Shown: positions 1-7,942 of the stretch, one piece after another
Layout of the letters: the number at the start of each line of letters is the position of its first letter
Position numbering within the stretch: the first letter of the stretch is position 1
NCBI GenBank assembly: GCA_013416795.1
Contig: RQSC01000015.1
Coordinates: 358,629-376,528, forward strand
Direction of reading: 5' to 3'
Source: Prasinococcaceae sp. CCMP 1430
Lineage: Eukaryota; Prasinodermophyta; Palmophyllophyceae; Prasinococcales; Prasinococcaceae
Length of the DNA: 17,900 nucleotides
Notes under the pieces: model-generated
Databases searched by the model: none
Seen by the model: the letters and a program-made list of their open reading frames with translations, nothing else
Told to the model about the DNA's origin: nothing
Made by a program: the position numbers and the translations under genes

Positions 1-64
1 GCTCGGCGGCGGTGCGGTGCCCGGCGGCGGCGGCGGCGGCGGCGGCGAGCGGGAGGGCGACGAG

Positions 65-1324
65 ATGGGTGGCGGCGAGCAGCGCTATGAGCCGCGGCTG
101 GTGGTGTTCTCGGGCGGCACGGCGTTCAACTGCGTGGCCAAGGAGCTGGGACAGTTCACGACGCGCGTGACGCACGTGCTTCCCGTCTCGGACGACGGCG
201 GGTCCACGGCGGAGGTCGTGCGCGTGCTCGGCGGCCCCGCGGTCGGCGACATCCGCTCGCGCTGTCTGCGGCTCGCCGACACGTCGACGCGCGAGGCGCG
301 CGCAGTGCGTGCGCTGCTCGGCCACCGCCTCAACAGCAAGGACAGCTACGAGGCGAAGCGTGAGTGGATGCGCATCGTGGAGGGCGACCACGAGCTGTGG
401 AAGGGCATCAGCGAGTCGTACTCGGACACCATGCGCGGCTTCCTCGTGCACTTCCAGAGCCAGCTGCTGCGCCGCGCGTCGGACGGCTTCGACTTCCGCA
501 ACGGGAGCGTGGGGAACTTCTTCTTCGCGGGCGCGCGCACGTTCTTCCGCTCGCTCGACGCGGCCATCTTCCTGTACTCGCGCGTCAGCGGCCTCGACCC
601 CCACACGCTCGTGCTGCCGTGCATCAACACCATGGACCAGATCACGCTCGGCGCGCGCTGCAAGGACGGCACCATCATCTGCGGGCAGAACGAGATTAGC
701 CACCCGGCCGACCCCGACAACGGCGCCGTCGTCGACAAGACCGGCCGCCTGCCAAAGCTCGCGTCGCCCATCCAGCGGGTGATGTACCTCTCCAACAGGT
801 CCAAGGGACACATCGACTACACCGCGCACGAGGTGTTCCCGCAGGTCCACCCGCAGGTGCTCGAGAAGATCTCGAACGCCGACGGCATCGTGTATGGCAT
901 GGGCTCGCTGTACACGAGCGTGTGCCCGAGCTTGGCGCTGGTGGGGGTGGGTGAGTACATCGCGGAGAGGGACTGCCCCAAGGTTCTCATGCTCAACGGG
1001 TACCCGGACAGGGAGACCGCGACCATGACGGCGTCGCAGTTCGTGCAGGCCGTGACGGACACCCTCAATCGCGAGGGTACCGAGGACGCGCTGAGTCACC
1101 CGCCGACGGCGTACGTCTCGGCGGTCATCGCGCCGGCAGAGGGGCTCGTGGAGCTTGACGAGGATGCCATCGCCGAGCAGGGCATTTCGATCATCAAGCT
1201 CTCCAGCACAGTCAAGGAGGGTGAGGAGGGTGACATTCGCCTCTTCGAGCCGCCCGCGCTCATCGAGTCTCTCGCGGAGATCGTTGGGGAGCACGCTAGG
1301 GCAGGCGCGGCGACGAGCGCGTGA
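65..1324 (+). CDS. CofD/YvcK-like (UPF0052) family protein
   Basis: This is a single uninterrupted frame of 419 residues from the ATG at 65; the frame stays open upstream to the window edge, so a longer N-terminus is possible. The Rossmann-type start VVFSGGTAFN is followed by the family signature VSDDGGSTAEVVRVLGGPAV and then GDIRSRCLRLAD. Further on are GNFFFAGARTFF and DGTIICGQNEISHP, which match the substrate and nucleotide-site blocks of the family. The family includes archaeal and bacterial 2-phospho-lactate transferase (CofD), bacterial YvcK and uncharacterised fungal and plant members such as yeast YNL011C. The eukaryotic proteins have no settled reaction, so I give no substrate. No transit or signal peptide is evident; the N-terminus is Gly-rich. 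It converges on the JmjC gene, with 66 bases between the two stop codons. Family call secure; function unknown. Confidence 0.85.
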   Translation: MGGGEQRYEPRLVVFSGGTAFNCVAKELGQFTTRVTHVLPVSDDGGSTAEVVRVLGGPAVGDIRSRCLRLADTSTREARAVRALLGHRLNSKDSYEAKREWMRIVEGDHELWKGISESYSDTMRGFLVHFQSQLLRRASDGFDFRNGSVGNFFFAGARTFFRSLDAAIFLYSRVSGLDPHTLVLPCINTMDQITLGARCKDGTIICGQNEISHPADPDNGAVVDKTGRLPKLASPIQRVMYLSNRSKGHIDYTAHEVFPQVHPQVLEKISNADGIVYGMGSLYTSVCPSLALVGVGEYIAERDCPKVLMLNGYPDRETATMTASQFVQAVTDTLNREGTEDALSHPPTAYVSAVIAPAEGLVELDEDAIAEQGISIIKLSSTVKEGEEGDIRLFEPPALIESLAEIVGEHARAGAATSA

Positions 1325-1390
1325 CGAGCGCTGCTCGCAGCGCTCGCTCGCTCACCGCGCCACTCGCGCCTATTGTAATACGAAACTATA

Positions 1391-2493
1391 CTATGCCCCG
1401 CCGTCAGCGAGCGCTTCCAGCACGGCGGGATCACACTTGGTGGCGCACATCGTATACCACCAATGCACCGACACGTTTCGCGAGGCTTTGCCGCAGCCGC
1501 CTGAGGGCGCATCGCCGCCCTCTGCGCCGCCCTCCACGAGATGGAACCAGCACGCCGGGATGTACAGCGCATCTCCTGCTCGTACGGTCACCTCGCAGTC
1601 AGGGGGCGGGGACGACGGGTGCGCGGTGGCTGCGTAGCGGAAGGCACCACCCGTTCCTGCACCTAGTGCGGCCAGCCGACCTGGCGACCACAGGCGCACG
1701 CGCTTGGATCCGCGCAACATCTGCGCTCGCGCGCGCGTGTTGCGCATCAGCCAAAGCTCGAGCAGAGCATGCGCAAACGCGCGCGCTGGCGTCCCGAGCC
1801 ACGCTCAAGCGCGCTCCCAGTCTGGCCAGCGCCCACACGTACAATTACGAAGCCTTCGTGTGGATCGAAGTGGCAGGGCGTGGACGTCGCTCCGCCGCAG
1901 TACATCGTCGCCAGCGCGTCGACGGGCTCGCCGCAGCAGCGGGCGACGGCTGGGCAGAGCTCCGCAGCGGGTGGCACGCGCGTCGCAAGCTCTGGGAGCG
2001 CTCTGAGGGATACGCGGGCCGCATATAGCCTCGATGCGCTCCCGCCAGTTGTGCCTTTTGCCGCCGACTCGGCGTCCGCCTGCGCCGCGGTCAGGAAGTC
2101 GCGGAATCGCACTGTGCGCCACGAGTACACGTCACCCCTGGAGTCGGCGACCGCCGGGTCTCCGAAGGCGTGCGCCCCGCAATCATCCGCTTCAGCGCGG
2201 CCCGCAACGCATTCGCTCGGCTGGCGCTCTGCAACGCGCACGCGCACGTGCTCGTCGCCGACCCACGCCGCGAGGTTGGCGTCGCTCCACTCGTGTTGAG
2301 GCAGGCCGGCGGCGGAGCAGCATGGCCACCGCGCCGCAAACCGCCTGACGACGGCGGGCGCATGCGCGCCGATCGCGGCGGCGAGGCCCGCGCCCGGACC
2401 CTCGGCCTCCCTCGGCGCCCCGAACCCGCCGTCCGTCCCCATGAACTCCTCGCGCATCCCGGTGAGCCGCATCGCAGCGCGCGCCGCGTCCAT
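1391..2493 (-). CDS. JmjC/cupin-8 type 2-oxoglutarate Fe(II) oxygenase
   Basis: Two exons: 2493..1843 (217 codons from ATG) and 1720..1391 (TAG stop), giving 326 residues. The intron 1842..1721 begins GTACGT, ends GCGCAG and lies between complete codons. Splicing joins CHFDPHEGFVI to MLRGSKRVRLWSP, which restores the usual beta-barrel run of this family. Iron ligands are visible as H208 and D210 (HFD) and H277 (PACWFHLVEG). K223 in GSKRVRLW is in the position of the 2-oxoglutarate-binding lysine. NVSVHWWY near the end is also typical. Family members hydroxylate protein side chains (FIH, JMJD5-like) or act on tRNA; the substrate here cannot be told. The ATG at 2493 follows a GC-rich leader, and no conserved residues appear upstream. 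Without splicing the frame loses the third iron ligand. Confidence 0.8.
1721..1842 (-). other. Intron of the JmjC gene, with strong internal inverted repeat
   Basis: 122-bp GT-AG intron. Two arms (1729..1747 and 1769..1786) are complementary over 18 base pairs with one bulged base around a 21-base loop. A second pair of 8 bases (1783..1790 and 1825..1832) covers the donor half. The spliced reading is supported by conserved protein sequence on both sides. Confidence 0.8.
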
Positions 2494-2862
2494 GCTTGCC
2501 GGCGCGCTGCGCGCGCGCCGACCCGCGCTGTGACGCTTCGCGCGCCGTGTTCCCCAGCCGGCTCCGGGCCGCGCGTGCAGGCCTACTTTTTTTTTTTTTT
2601 CGCGCGAGCGGGCCTGCGAACAGCCCTGGCCCGTAACCCGGCCCGTGCCCGCGCCCGCGTGCGCGTCTCGCGAGAAGCGACGGATGGCGAATATACCTGA
2701 CGTTTCTCGTAGGACCTTTTTGGACGTCATAAAAACCGTATACTTCATCAAAACCAAATACCACCGTGAAAATCCTCCAGAAAAAGGCACAAAAAAAAAC
2801 GCGCGGGGCGCTGGCGGCGGCGCGCGCACTCAGGTCCGTGCGCGCGAGCGCTGCGCACTCAC
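2494..2862. other. Gene-free stretch with AT-rich island and T14 run
   Basis: This lies between the JmjC start codon and the last recognisable donor site of the channel-like gene, both on the minus strand. It holds a run of 14 T (2587..2600) and an unusually AT-rich patch around 2690-2800 with A-runs, in strong contrast to the surrounding GC-rich sequence. It should contain the JmjC promoter and leader. It is also where the next exon of the channel-like gene would be expected; no frame here continues that domain. Confidence 0.5.
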
Positions 2863-3487
2863 CGTCCGGCTCGAAGTAGAACTTCCCCTTCATTCTGTAT
2901 TGCGAGGTGAGGTTGGTCCTGCTCTTGAGCTTGGAGACGACCCACACGCGGGGGTTGCTCCCGGCGTTGGGAAGGTACGACTCGTAATCAGAGGCGACGT
3001 CGTAGCGCCCACCGGAGCCGGCTTCGGCGGTCAGGTACAGGTAGAAGTCCGCGTCAAATGCGCCATTGCTCAGGTCTATCGAGCCCAGGTTCAACACGTA
3101 CAGCCCGACGCTCACCACGCGCGCCGAGCTGAGCGGCCCATAGAGATGGAACGAGCGAGCGAGCGAGAAAGGGGTTGGGGGTGTGTGGGGGATAAGGAGG
3201 GAGCAGGAGAGGGAGGGAGGGAGGGCGAAATGGTCAGGACGGCCTGCCAGGCGAGGTCGCGACGCGCGTACAGACGGGCGCTCGCTCGCTCGCTCGCTCG
3301 CTCGCTCGCTCGCACTTGGTCCACACCTTTGCAGCGAGCCCAACTCGCGCGCATCGCCGGGGGCATTGGGCGCGCTGTCCTTCGATGCGGGCTGTGGCGC
3401 GTGCTTGCCACGCGCGGCGATTGAGGCGCGCGCGGGCACTGTCACGAGCGCAAGCACGAGCGCGACTGCTACACCTGCGCGGCGCAT
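2863..3487 (-). CDS. Secreted/membrane protein with ligand-gated-channel-like domain start, truncated
   Basis: Exon 1 is 3487..3327 (161 nt) and exon 2 is 3128..2863 (266 nt). The intron 3326..3129 has GTGTGG at the donor and GCTCAG at the acceptor. The two leftover bases AG plus C make Ser and lead into SARVVSVGLYVLNLGSIDL. Residues 1-21 form a clear signal peptide (Arg start, hydrophobic core VAVALVLALV, Ala-rich cleavage region). Exon 2 reads VGLYVLNLGSIDLSNGAFDA, then DFYLYL, and later QYRMKGKFYFEPD. This is the order seen in extracellular domains of pentameric ligand-gated channels and their microbial relatives, where a PFD-type Cys-loop follows. Here a good donor (GGTGAG) follows EPD, but I find no next exon before the JmjC gene. 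So 142 residues are visible, without the Cys-loop or membrane helices. Channel homology is my recognition, not proved. Confidence 0.5.
3129..3326 (-). other. Intron with tetranucleotide inverted repeats near both ends
   Basis: 198-bp intron of the channel-like gene. The CGCT tetranucleotide run at 3279..3313 is the reverse complement of the CGAG run at 3152..3167, giving at least 16 paired bases. The stem starts about 13 bases from the donor and ends about 23 bases from the acceptor. A G-rich stretch with GGGA repeats (about 3195-3226) lies in the loop. Confidence 0.65.
3279..3313. repeat. Tetranucleotide microsatellite (CGCT)n
   Basis: About nine uninterrupted CGCT units. The complementary run of about four units is at 3152..3167, and a shorter CGCT run is at 7175..7193. 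Confidence 0.9.
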
Positions 3488-4081
3488 GAGCCTCAGCGGT
3501 TGCGCGGCGCCCCGGCGTCTCGTCGCTACCCGGTGCGCTGGGTGCATGTCAGGCTGCGCGGGGCGCCGCGCACCCAGCGTGCCGCGGCGCGATTGCCCTC
3601 CGCCGTGCTCCTATGTCCGGGCGCCGCTTCGCCCTCTCCTCCCCCACCCCCAACCCCAAAGGCCTCCTTCGTCCCCGCGGCACACGAGGGCCTGGCCCGT
3701 GCCCCCGCGACGCGCGCGCTGTGGCGCGCCGCGCGGCCGGGAGCTCTCGTCACTCGTGTCGGGCTTTTTTCGGGAGGCGCCGAGAGCGCGGTGCCCAGCG
3801 GCGGGTCGCGCCAGAGGCGCGCGCGCACAGCGGCGGCGAGATGTAAACTGGCCGGCCGCGCGGGCGGGCCCTTTCTTACACTTTGCGCGCCCCGCGGCGG
3901 CTCTCGGTGGAGACCATCCGCGAGCCCGCGCCAGTGCCCGCGAGCGGTTGCTCGCGCTTGTCGCGAAGCCGGGGAGCGCAGCGCATCCTTCGCCCATATC
4001 CCCCCCCGCCACGCTCAACAACCGACCCTGCCTCCCTCACTCCCCCCGTCTCCGCGGGCACTCGCGTCGCGCGCCAGCCGC
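3488..4081. other. Intergenic region, no gene recognised
   Basis: 594 bases between the start of the channel-like gene and the stop of the protease gene, both on the minus strand. It should hold the protease 3' end and the promoter and leader of the channel-like gene. Several long open frames cross it, but their translations are Arg/Ala/Pro-rich low-complexity sequence as expected from GC-rich DNA, with no conserved motif. Confidence 0.5.
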
Positions 4082-4696
4082 TCACGCCGACGCAGCCCTA
4101 GCCGCGCTGGCGGCGATGAACTCCTGCTGCGTGGCGGCGGTGGCGAAGCCCAACCGCTTGTTGCCCTGGTCGAAGACGGTGTAATACTTGCCCATGAAGA
4201 CGTCGCCCAGGATCCACTGCGGACCGAGCTGCGCGGGCAGGTCCAGGCCCATGAAGCCGCTCAGGCACTGGCCGCCCACCTCGAGGACGTAGTCCTTGCC
4301 CTCCAGCGGATAGTCCGCGCCGTTGATGGTGAAGGTCACGGTGGGAAGCTTCGGGACCTCCGAGCAGTTGAGAAACCACTGCCCGGTGGGCAGCGGCTTG
4401 GCGCCGAGCTTCATGTTGAGGTCGCCGATGATGGTGGTGGGGCCCGCCAGCAGCGACGTGCCCGAGTCGGCGATGGCCTGCGAGGCGCCCGCGAGGGGCT
4501 CCTTGTCGTCTGACACGGTCAGCGACTCGAAGGCGAACTGCCAGTACGTCTCTGCTGTGAGCGGCACCCACGAGATGTCGCCGGTGTAGTGCGCCTCGTC
4601 CATGCCGCCGAGCGTGAGCTCGCCGCCCTCGCCGGCGCCGGCGTCGCGGTTGAGCCAGAAGGCGAAGAGCGGCTGCGCCACGGCCCCCTGCTCGAC
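4082..4696 (-). CDS. Pepsin-family (A1) aspartic protease, C-terminal part
   Basis: 204 residues are visible, running from the N at 4697 to the TGA at 4082..4084. The reading begins VEQGAVAQPLFAFWLNRD and continues GGELTLGGMDEAHYTGDI, the central strand region of pepsin-like enzymes. The second catalytic aspartate is in AIADSGTSLLAGPTTII. The end WILGDVFMGKYYTVFDQGN, then KRLGFATA, is the standard C-terminal lobe. The cysteine pair in LNCSEVP and GGQCLSGF fits the conserved disulfide. No plant-specific insert lies between DSGTS and the C-terminus, so it is cathepsin D-like rather than phytepsin-like. The N-terminal lobe with the first catalytic Asp and any signal peptide is missing because the sequence breaks at the N. 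Probably a vacuolar or secreted protease. Confidence 0.88.
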   Translation of the reverse strand, partial: VEQGAVAQPLFAFWLNRDAGAGEGGELTLGGMDEAHYTGDISWVPLTAETYWQFAFESLTVSDDKEPLAGASQAIADSGTSLLAGPTTIIGDLNMKLGAKPLPTGQWFLNCSEVPKLPTVTFTINGADYPLEGKDYVLEVGGQCLSGFMGLDLPAQLGPQWILGDVFMGKYYTVFDQGNKRLGFATAATQQEFIAASAARAASA

Positions 4697-4697
4697 N
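4697..4697. other. Single N: scaffold gap
   Basis: The N interrupts the protease frame in mid-gene, and what follows is a second copy of sequence found at 15638. It therefore marks a contig join, not a simple base ambiguity. Confidence 0.8.
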
Positions 4698-5539
4698 TGA
4701 GGTCACGCAAGCGAGCGACGCACGCGCAGCTGCTGAGTGCATCCAGTGCCTCGCTCCTCTTACTCCTCCGCGGGGGCCTCGGCGGCGGGTTCGGCGCCTT
4801 CGTCGGCCTCGGCGGCCTCGGCGGCCTCGGCGGCCTTGGCCGCGGCGAGCTCGGCATCCTGCGCGCGGCCCTCGCGGGCCGTGTCCGCAGCGGCGGCGTA
4901 CGAGCGCACGACACGCAGAAACCATAGCAGGGGCATACCCAGGGGTGACTCCTTGGCGAGCGCGTCCTCGTCGACGCCCTTGCACACGAACTTGGCATAC
5001 TTGGCGACTTCGAGCGGCAGCGCGCCCTCAGCGGCCGCGTCAAAGCTGTTGAACGATTCGGCGTCGACAGCGGCAGCAATGCCGCCGAAGAGCAGCGAGC
5101 GAGCGGCCGACCAGCTGTACGCGTCGGTGTGGCCCAGCACGCGCAGCGCGGCACGCAACAGCGGCATCGTCGCTGGCGGCGCGAAGACGCGCTGGCGCAG
5201 CGTGCCAAGCTTGTCGCCCTCGAAGACGCCAGCCACCAGCGACACCACCTTCGCGTACTTCGCCTTCTCCAGCTCCAGAGCTATCTCATAGGACGGCCTG
5301 CCCTCGGCGTCCTCGTCCGCCTCACCCTCGGCGTCCTCCTCCTCCGCCTTACCCTCGGCGTCCTCCTCCTCCGCGTTACCCTCGGCGTCCTCCTCCTCCG
5401 CCTTGCCCTCGGCGTCCTCCTCCTCCGCCTTGCCCTCGGCATCTTCCTCCTCCGCCTTGCCCTCGGCATCCTCCTCCTCCGCCGTGCCCTCGGCATCCTC
5501 CTCCTCCGCCGTGCCCTCGGCATCCTCCTCCTCCGCCGT
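4698..5539. repeat. 842-bp duplicated block, copy A (same as 15638..16479)
   Basis: Reading the two stretches side by side at a constant offset of 10940, I find one difference: G at 5511 against T at 16451. The left end is the N gap. The right end lies inside the 27-bp acidic repeat, after which the two copies have unrelated sequence. Same orientation in both copies. Confidence 0.93.
4760..5539 (-). pseudogene. Truncated second copy of the Dpy-30/GAF gene 3' end
   Basis: This corresponds to 16479..15700 of the intact gene: most of the nine-residue acidic repeats, the helical C-terminal domain (RPSYEIALELEKAKYAKVVS onward) and the Ala/Glu tail with its TAA stop. It lacks the Dpy-30, GAF and linker parts. 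Upstream of 5539 on the minus strand the frame runs by chance into the RPL32 intron, so it has no start of its own. The near identity suggests an unmerged haplotype or assembly duplicate rather than an old pseudogene. Confidence 0.8.
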
Positions 5540-5647
5540 TCGCCCCCACGCGCGCGCGCGCGTCCTGCCGCGCGCCCTTAGGGTAAAACCACCCCGCATC
5601 GCCGCCCACCGCTGCCGCCGCCGCCGCCGCCCGCCGCGCACGCGCAC

Positions 5648-5737
5648 CTTGACGGTGACCTTGCGGTCGGACTGGAGCCTCTTGAACTTGTTCTTCTTCT
5701 TGTGCACGATGTTGTACTTCACCAGCGGCTGCACCAT
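5648..5737 (-). CDS. RPL32: 60S ribosomal protein L32 (eL32), exon 1
   Basis: The 30 codons begin MVQPLVKYNIVHKKKNKFKR and end LQSDRKVTVK, the conserved eL32 start. The exon ends at AAG, followed by a GTGCGC donor between complete codons. Joining it to the exon at 7050..6739 gives a 133-residue protein of normal length, with VTVK running straight into [10 protein letters not shown]. The oddity is position: on the minus strand this first exon lies about 1 kb downstream of exon 2. Its intron runs into GGC-repeat sequence and then, at 5539, into the duplicated Dpy-30/GAF fragment. Confidence 0.9.
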
Positions 5738-6738
5738 GGTGGCAGGCCGGCGTCGCGTCGGGCGCGCGCGCGCTGTGGCCCGCGCCCCGCGTCGCGCGTT
5801 GCGCGCCGCGAGCGCGCGCTCGCGTTCGTGCGCTGGAGCGACCGCTGGGGCGTCGCGCTCGTGCTCGCGGCGGCGGCGGCGGCCTACGCTGCATCGGCGT
5901 GGGAGGGCCCCGCGCGAGACGGCGCTGGAGCGACGGCGAACCCGGCTGAGCGAACCGGGTCGGATGCTCCCCCGACATGACAAGGCTGGCCTGCACGCTG
6001 TCTACATCATAGTCCGATGCTGCAGTCGCCATGGGCGAGCAGACGCGCGCAGCACCCGCTCAGCAGGGCACGCGAGCCGTGTGGCTCTTCTGTCTCCGTC
6101 AACTGTGCGGTCGTCTTCGCGATGTTCGAGGGAGACACCGCCTCTGCGCATCTCAGGACGCCGCCCGTGCCGCCAATGTCATGCGCTCAATCGCCACACG
6201 ACGGGCGCACCATGCCCACCGGCGCGGTGGGCGCGTGTGCCGGTGACCACACGGCATGCGCCGCCGTGGATCGCATGCTGTGCGTCCCGACTACGTGCGC
6301 GTCGTCGCACTCGCACATCCCTCGCAGCCATTCAATGTGACCGCGCAGCGCCTCTACATACCGCGTGGCCCGACTCGTCCCGAGGTGCTCGCTCTGCTCC
6401 GAGCCATGAGCAGCGGCGCTCGCGCCTCGAAGCGATCTGTGCGGCGCACGCAGCCGCGCCGCGTGGCATATACACGCGGAGGACGCGACGCCTCGCGAGC
6501 CTCGTAGTGGCACGCTGGGTCACCGGCGGTACACATGTAACGCCACAGTCACCACCGCCGGCCCTTCCTGCGTGCAGTTGTTCGTCGGTTAGGCGGCAGC
6601 TCGGCCGGCCTGCGCGCCCAGCACCGAGGCGCGGCTGTGACGCAGTATGTGTGTATGAGTATGCCCCCAGCTGCTGTTAAAGTAATAGTAGTTTCCGCGC
6701 GCGCGCGCAGCCTGAGCCGCGCGATCTGCGACGAAGAT
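5738..6738. other. About 1 kb without a recognised gene
   Basis: This sits between RPL32 exon 1 and the stop codon of exon 2. It should contain the RPL32 promoter (beside exon 1) and the RPL32 3' end (beside 6738). Weak coding hints exist. One is a minus-strand ATG at 6032 reading MATAASDYDVDSVQASLV. Another is a minus-strand segment ending at 6187 that includes EALRGHIEWLRGMCECDD. I recognise neither, and no splice model joins them convincingly. Confidence 0.4.
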
Positions 6739-7050
6739 CTACTCGTTCTCCTCGGTGCGCATGCGGGCGCCGGCGTTGAGCACGTTCACGTTGAGCTGCT
6801 TGGCGCGCTCGACGATCTCCTTGCGCTTCTTGGCGCCCACGTCATGCGCGACCTCCGCGGCGTACACGCGGTTGTGCATCATCAGCATCTCCAGCTCCTT
6901 CACGTTCGACACGGTGAACTTCTTGAAGCCGCACGGCAGCACGTGCTTGTACTTCTTGTTGGTGCCGTAGCCGATGTTGGGCATGGGCACGGTGCCCTTG
7001 AACTTGCGGCGGTGGCGGCAGTCAATGCCCTTCGGGCGGCGCCATGACTC
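6739..7050 (-). CDS. RPL32: 60S ribosomal protein L32 (eL32), exon 2
   Basis: The 103 residues plus TAG contain [19 protein letters not shown], then [42 protein letters not shown] and the C-terminal RMRTEENE typical of eL32. The acceptor CCCTGCAG directly precedes GAG at 7050 and is in phase with the exon 1 donor. The protein is a component of the large cytosolic ribosomal subunit. No exon 1 is present upstream on this strand (7051 to the N at 7972), where it belongs. Confidence 0.95.
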   Translation of the reverse strand, partial: ESWRRPKGIDCRHRRKFKGTVPMPNIGYGTNKKYKHVLPCGFKKFTVSNVKELEMLMMHNRVYAAEVAHDVGAKKRKEIVERAKQLNVNVLNAGARMRTEENE

Positions 7051-7723
7051 CTGCAGGGGCACGGCGGCGCGTGCGAGTGGCGGGCGGACGGAGAGCCGCG
7101 GCGCTGAGGGTTAGCTTCCGCCGGCGTGGCGAGAGTTGGGAGGGCGCGCCGCGCTCCCAGACTGCGCCCCCGCCACTCGCTCGCTCGCTCGCAGCTGCCC
7201 CCCCTCCCCCCACCACACACACAACACACACAAACGGCCGCGGCCGCCGCGGCAGCTCCGCATCGCTCCGCGCCGCCCTGCGCGACACTGCACGCCCTCA
7301 GGACGAGCAGCTGGTGCGGCGCCCGCCTGGCAGCGGCGGAGCGGCAACGCCGCTGTCGCTGCGGTGCGCGCCATGCTCGGGATGGAATGACGGGCGCGAG
7401 GGCAAGCGCGCGGCAGGTGGCAGCTCCCAATCAGTATCACTGTTGGTTCGTGAGAGGCCCTCTTACTTGCGCACGCTCGCGCGCGCGCAGAGGTGACGAG
7501 GGCGCCAAAAAAAAGGGCAATGCTCTTGCGAAGTCGCCGCCGAATTCTGTAAATAATCGAAACGCGCTCCTCGGTGTTATTCGTTCCGTTTGTCGCGTTC
7601 CACGTCCAATCGCGATAAGTCCCTCCTGGTAGTTTGTATGTGCGCCGTGCCGAGCTGGAGCGCTGCAGCTGCGGCGTAGCCGGATCATCAATGCGCTGAT
7701 CTGCACCGCGCGGCGTGTGGCAG
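7051..7723. other. RPL32 intron side and unassigned sequence
   Basis: The part next to 7051 is the 3' end of the RPL32 intron. The rest holds a short CGCT run (7175..7193), a CA-rich tract (about 7211..7234) and a slightly AT-richer patch with an A8 run near 7507. No coding region or RNA gene recognised. Confidence 0.45.
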
Positions 7724-7942
7724 CTACAACGAGGGGAAGTCGTCCACCCTCATCTCGAACGCCCGCTGCGCCGCCCGCTTGCTCGCCTTCGCCCGGCGGT
7801 CGGCCAGCGCGCCGTTCTCCCCCCTGGATGATGCAGTGGTGAGCGGCTCGCGCGACTTGGGATGCGATGCCGAGCCCATGATCTGCGCGACTGTAGGCGG
7901 ACGCCGAGCGGCGGCCGCGCGCTGTGCCCACGACACGGGCAC
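7724..7942 (-). CDS. Probable terminal exon of an unidentified gene
   Basis: A clean acceptor (GGACTCACAG) is followed by 72 codons and TAG. The peptide starts VPVSWAQRAAAARRPPTVAQ, has a Lys/Arg-rich helical part (LADRRAKASKRAAQRAFE) and ends MRVDDFPSL. A C-terminal DFPSL is common in conserved RNA-associated proteins, but I cannot name a family. Composition is less repetitive than the surrounding shadow frames. The upstream exon would lie beyond the N at 7972. Moderate to low confidence that it is coding. Confidence 0.35.
   Translation of the reverse strand: MPVSWAQRAAAARRPPTVAQIMGSASHPKSREPLTTASSRGENGALADRRAKASKRAAQRAFEMRVDDFPSL

Noticed and set aside
5129-5581. Plus-strand Leu/Arg-rich repeat protein opposite the acidic array
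   Set aside because: Its repeats are just the antisense reading of the duplicated acidic repeat.
5736-5980. Plus-strand frame with a hydrophobic segment (ALVLAAAAAAYAAS)
   Set aside because: No ATG in that frame, and it starts opposite RPL32 exon 1; the hydrophobic run comes from a GCG repeat.
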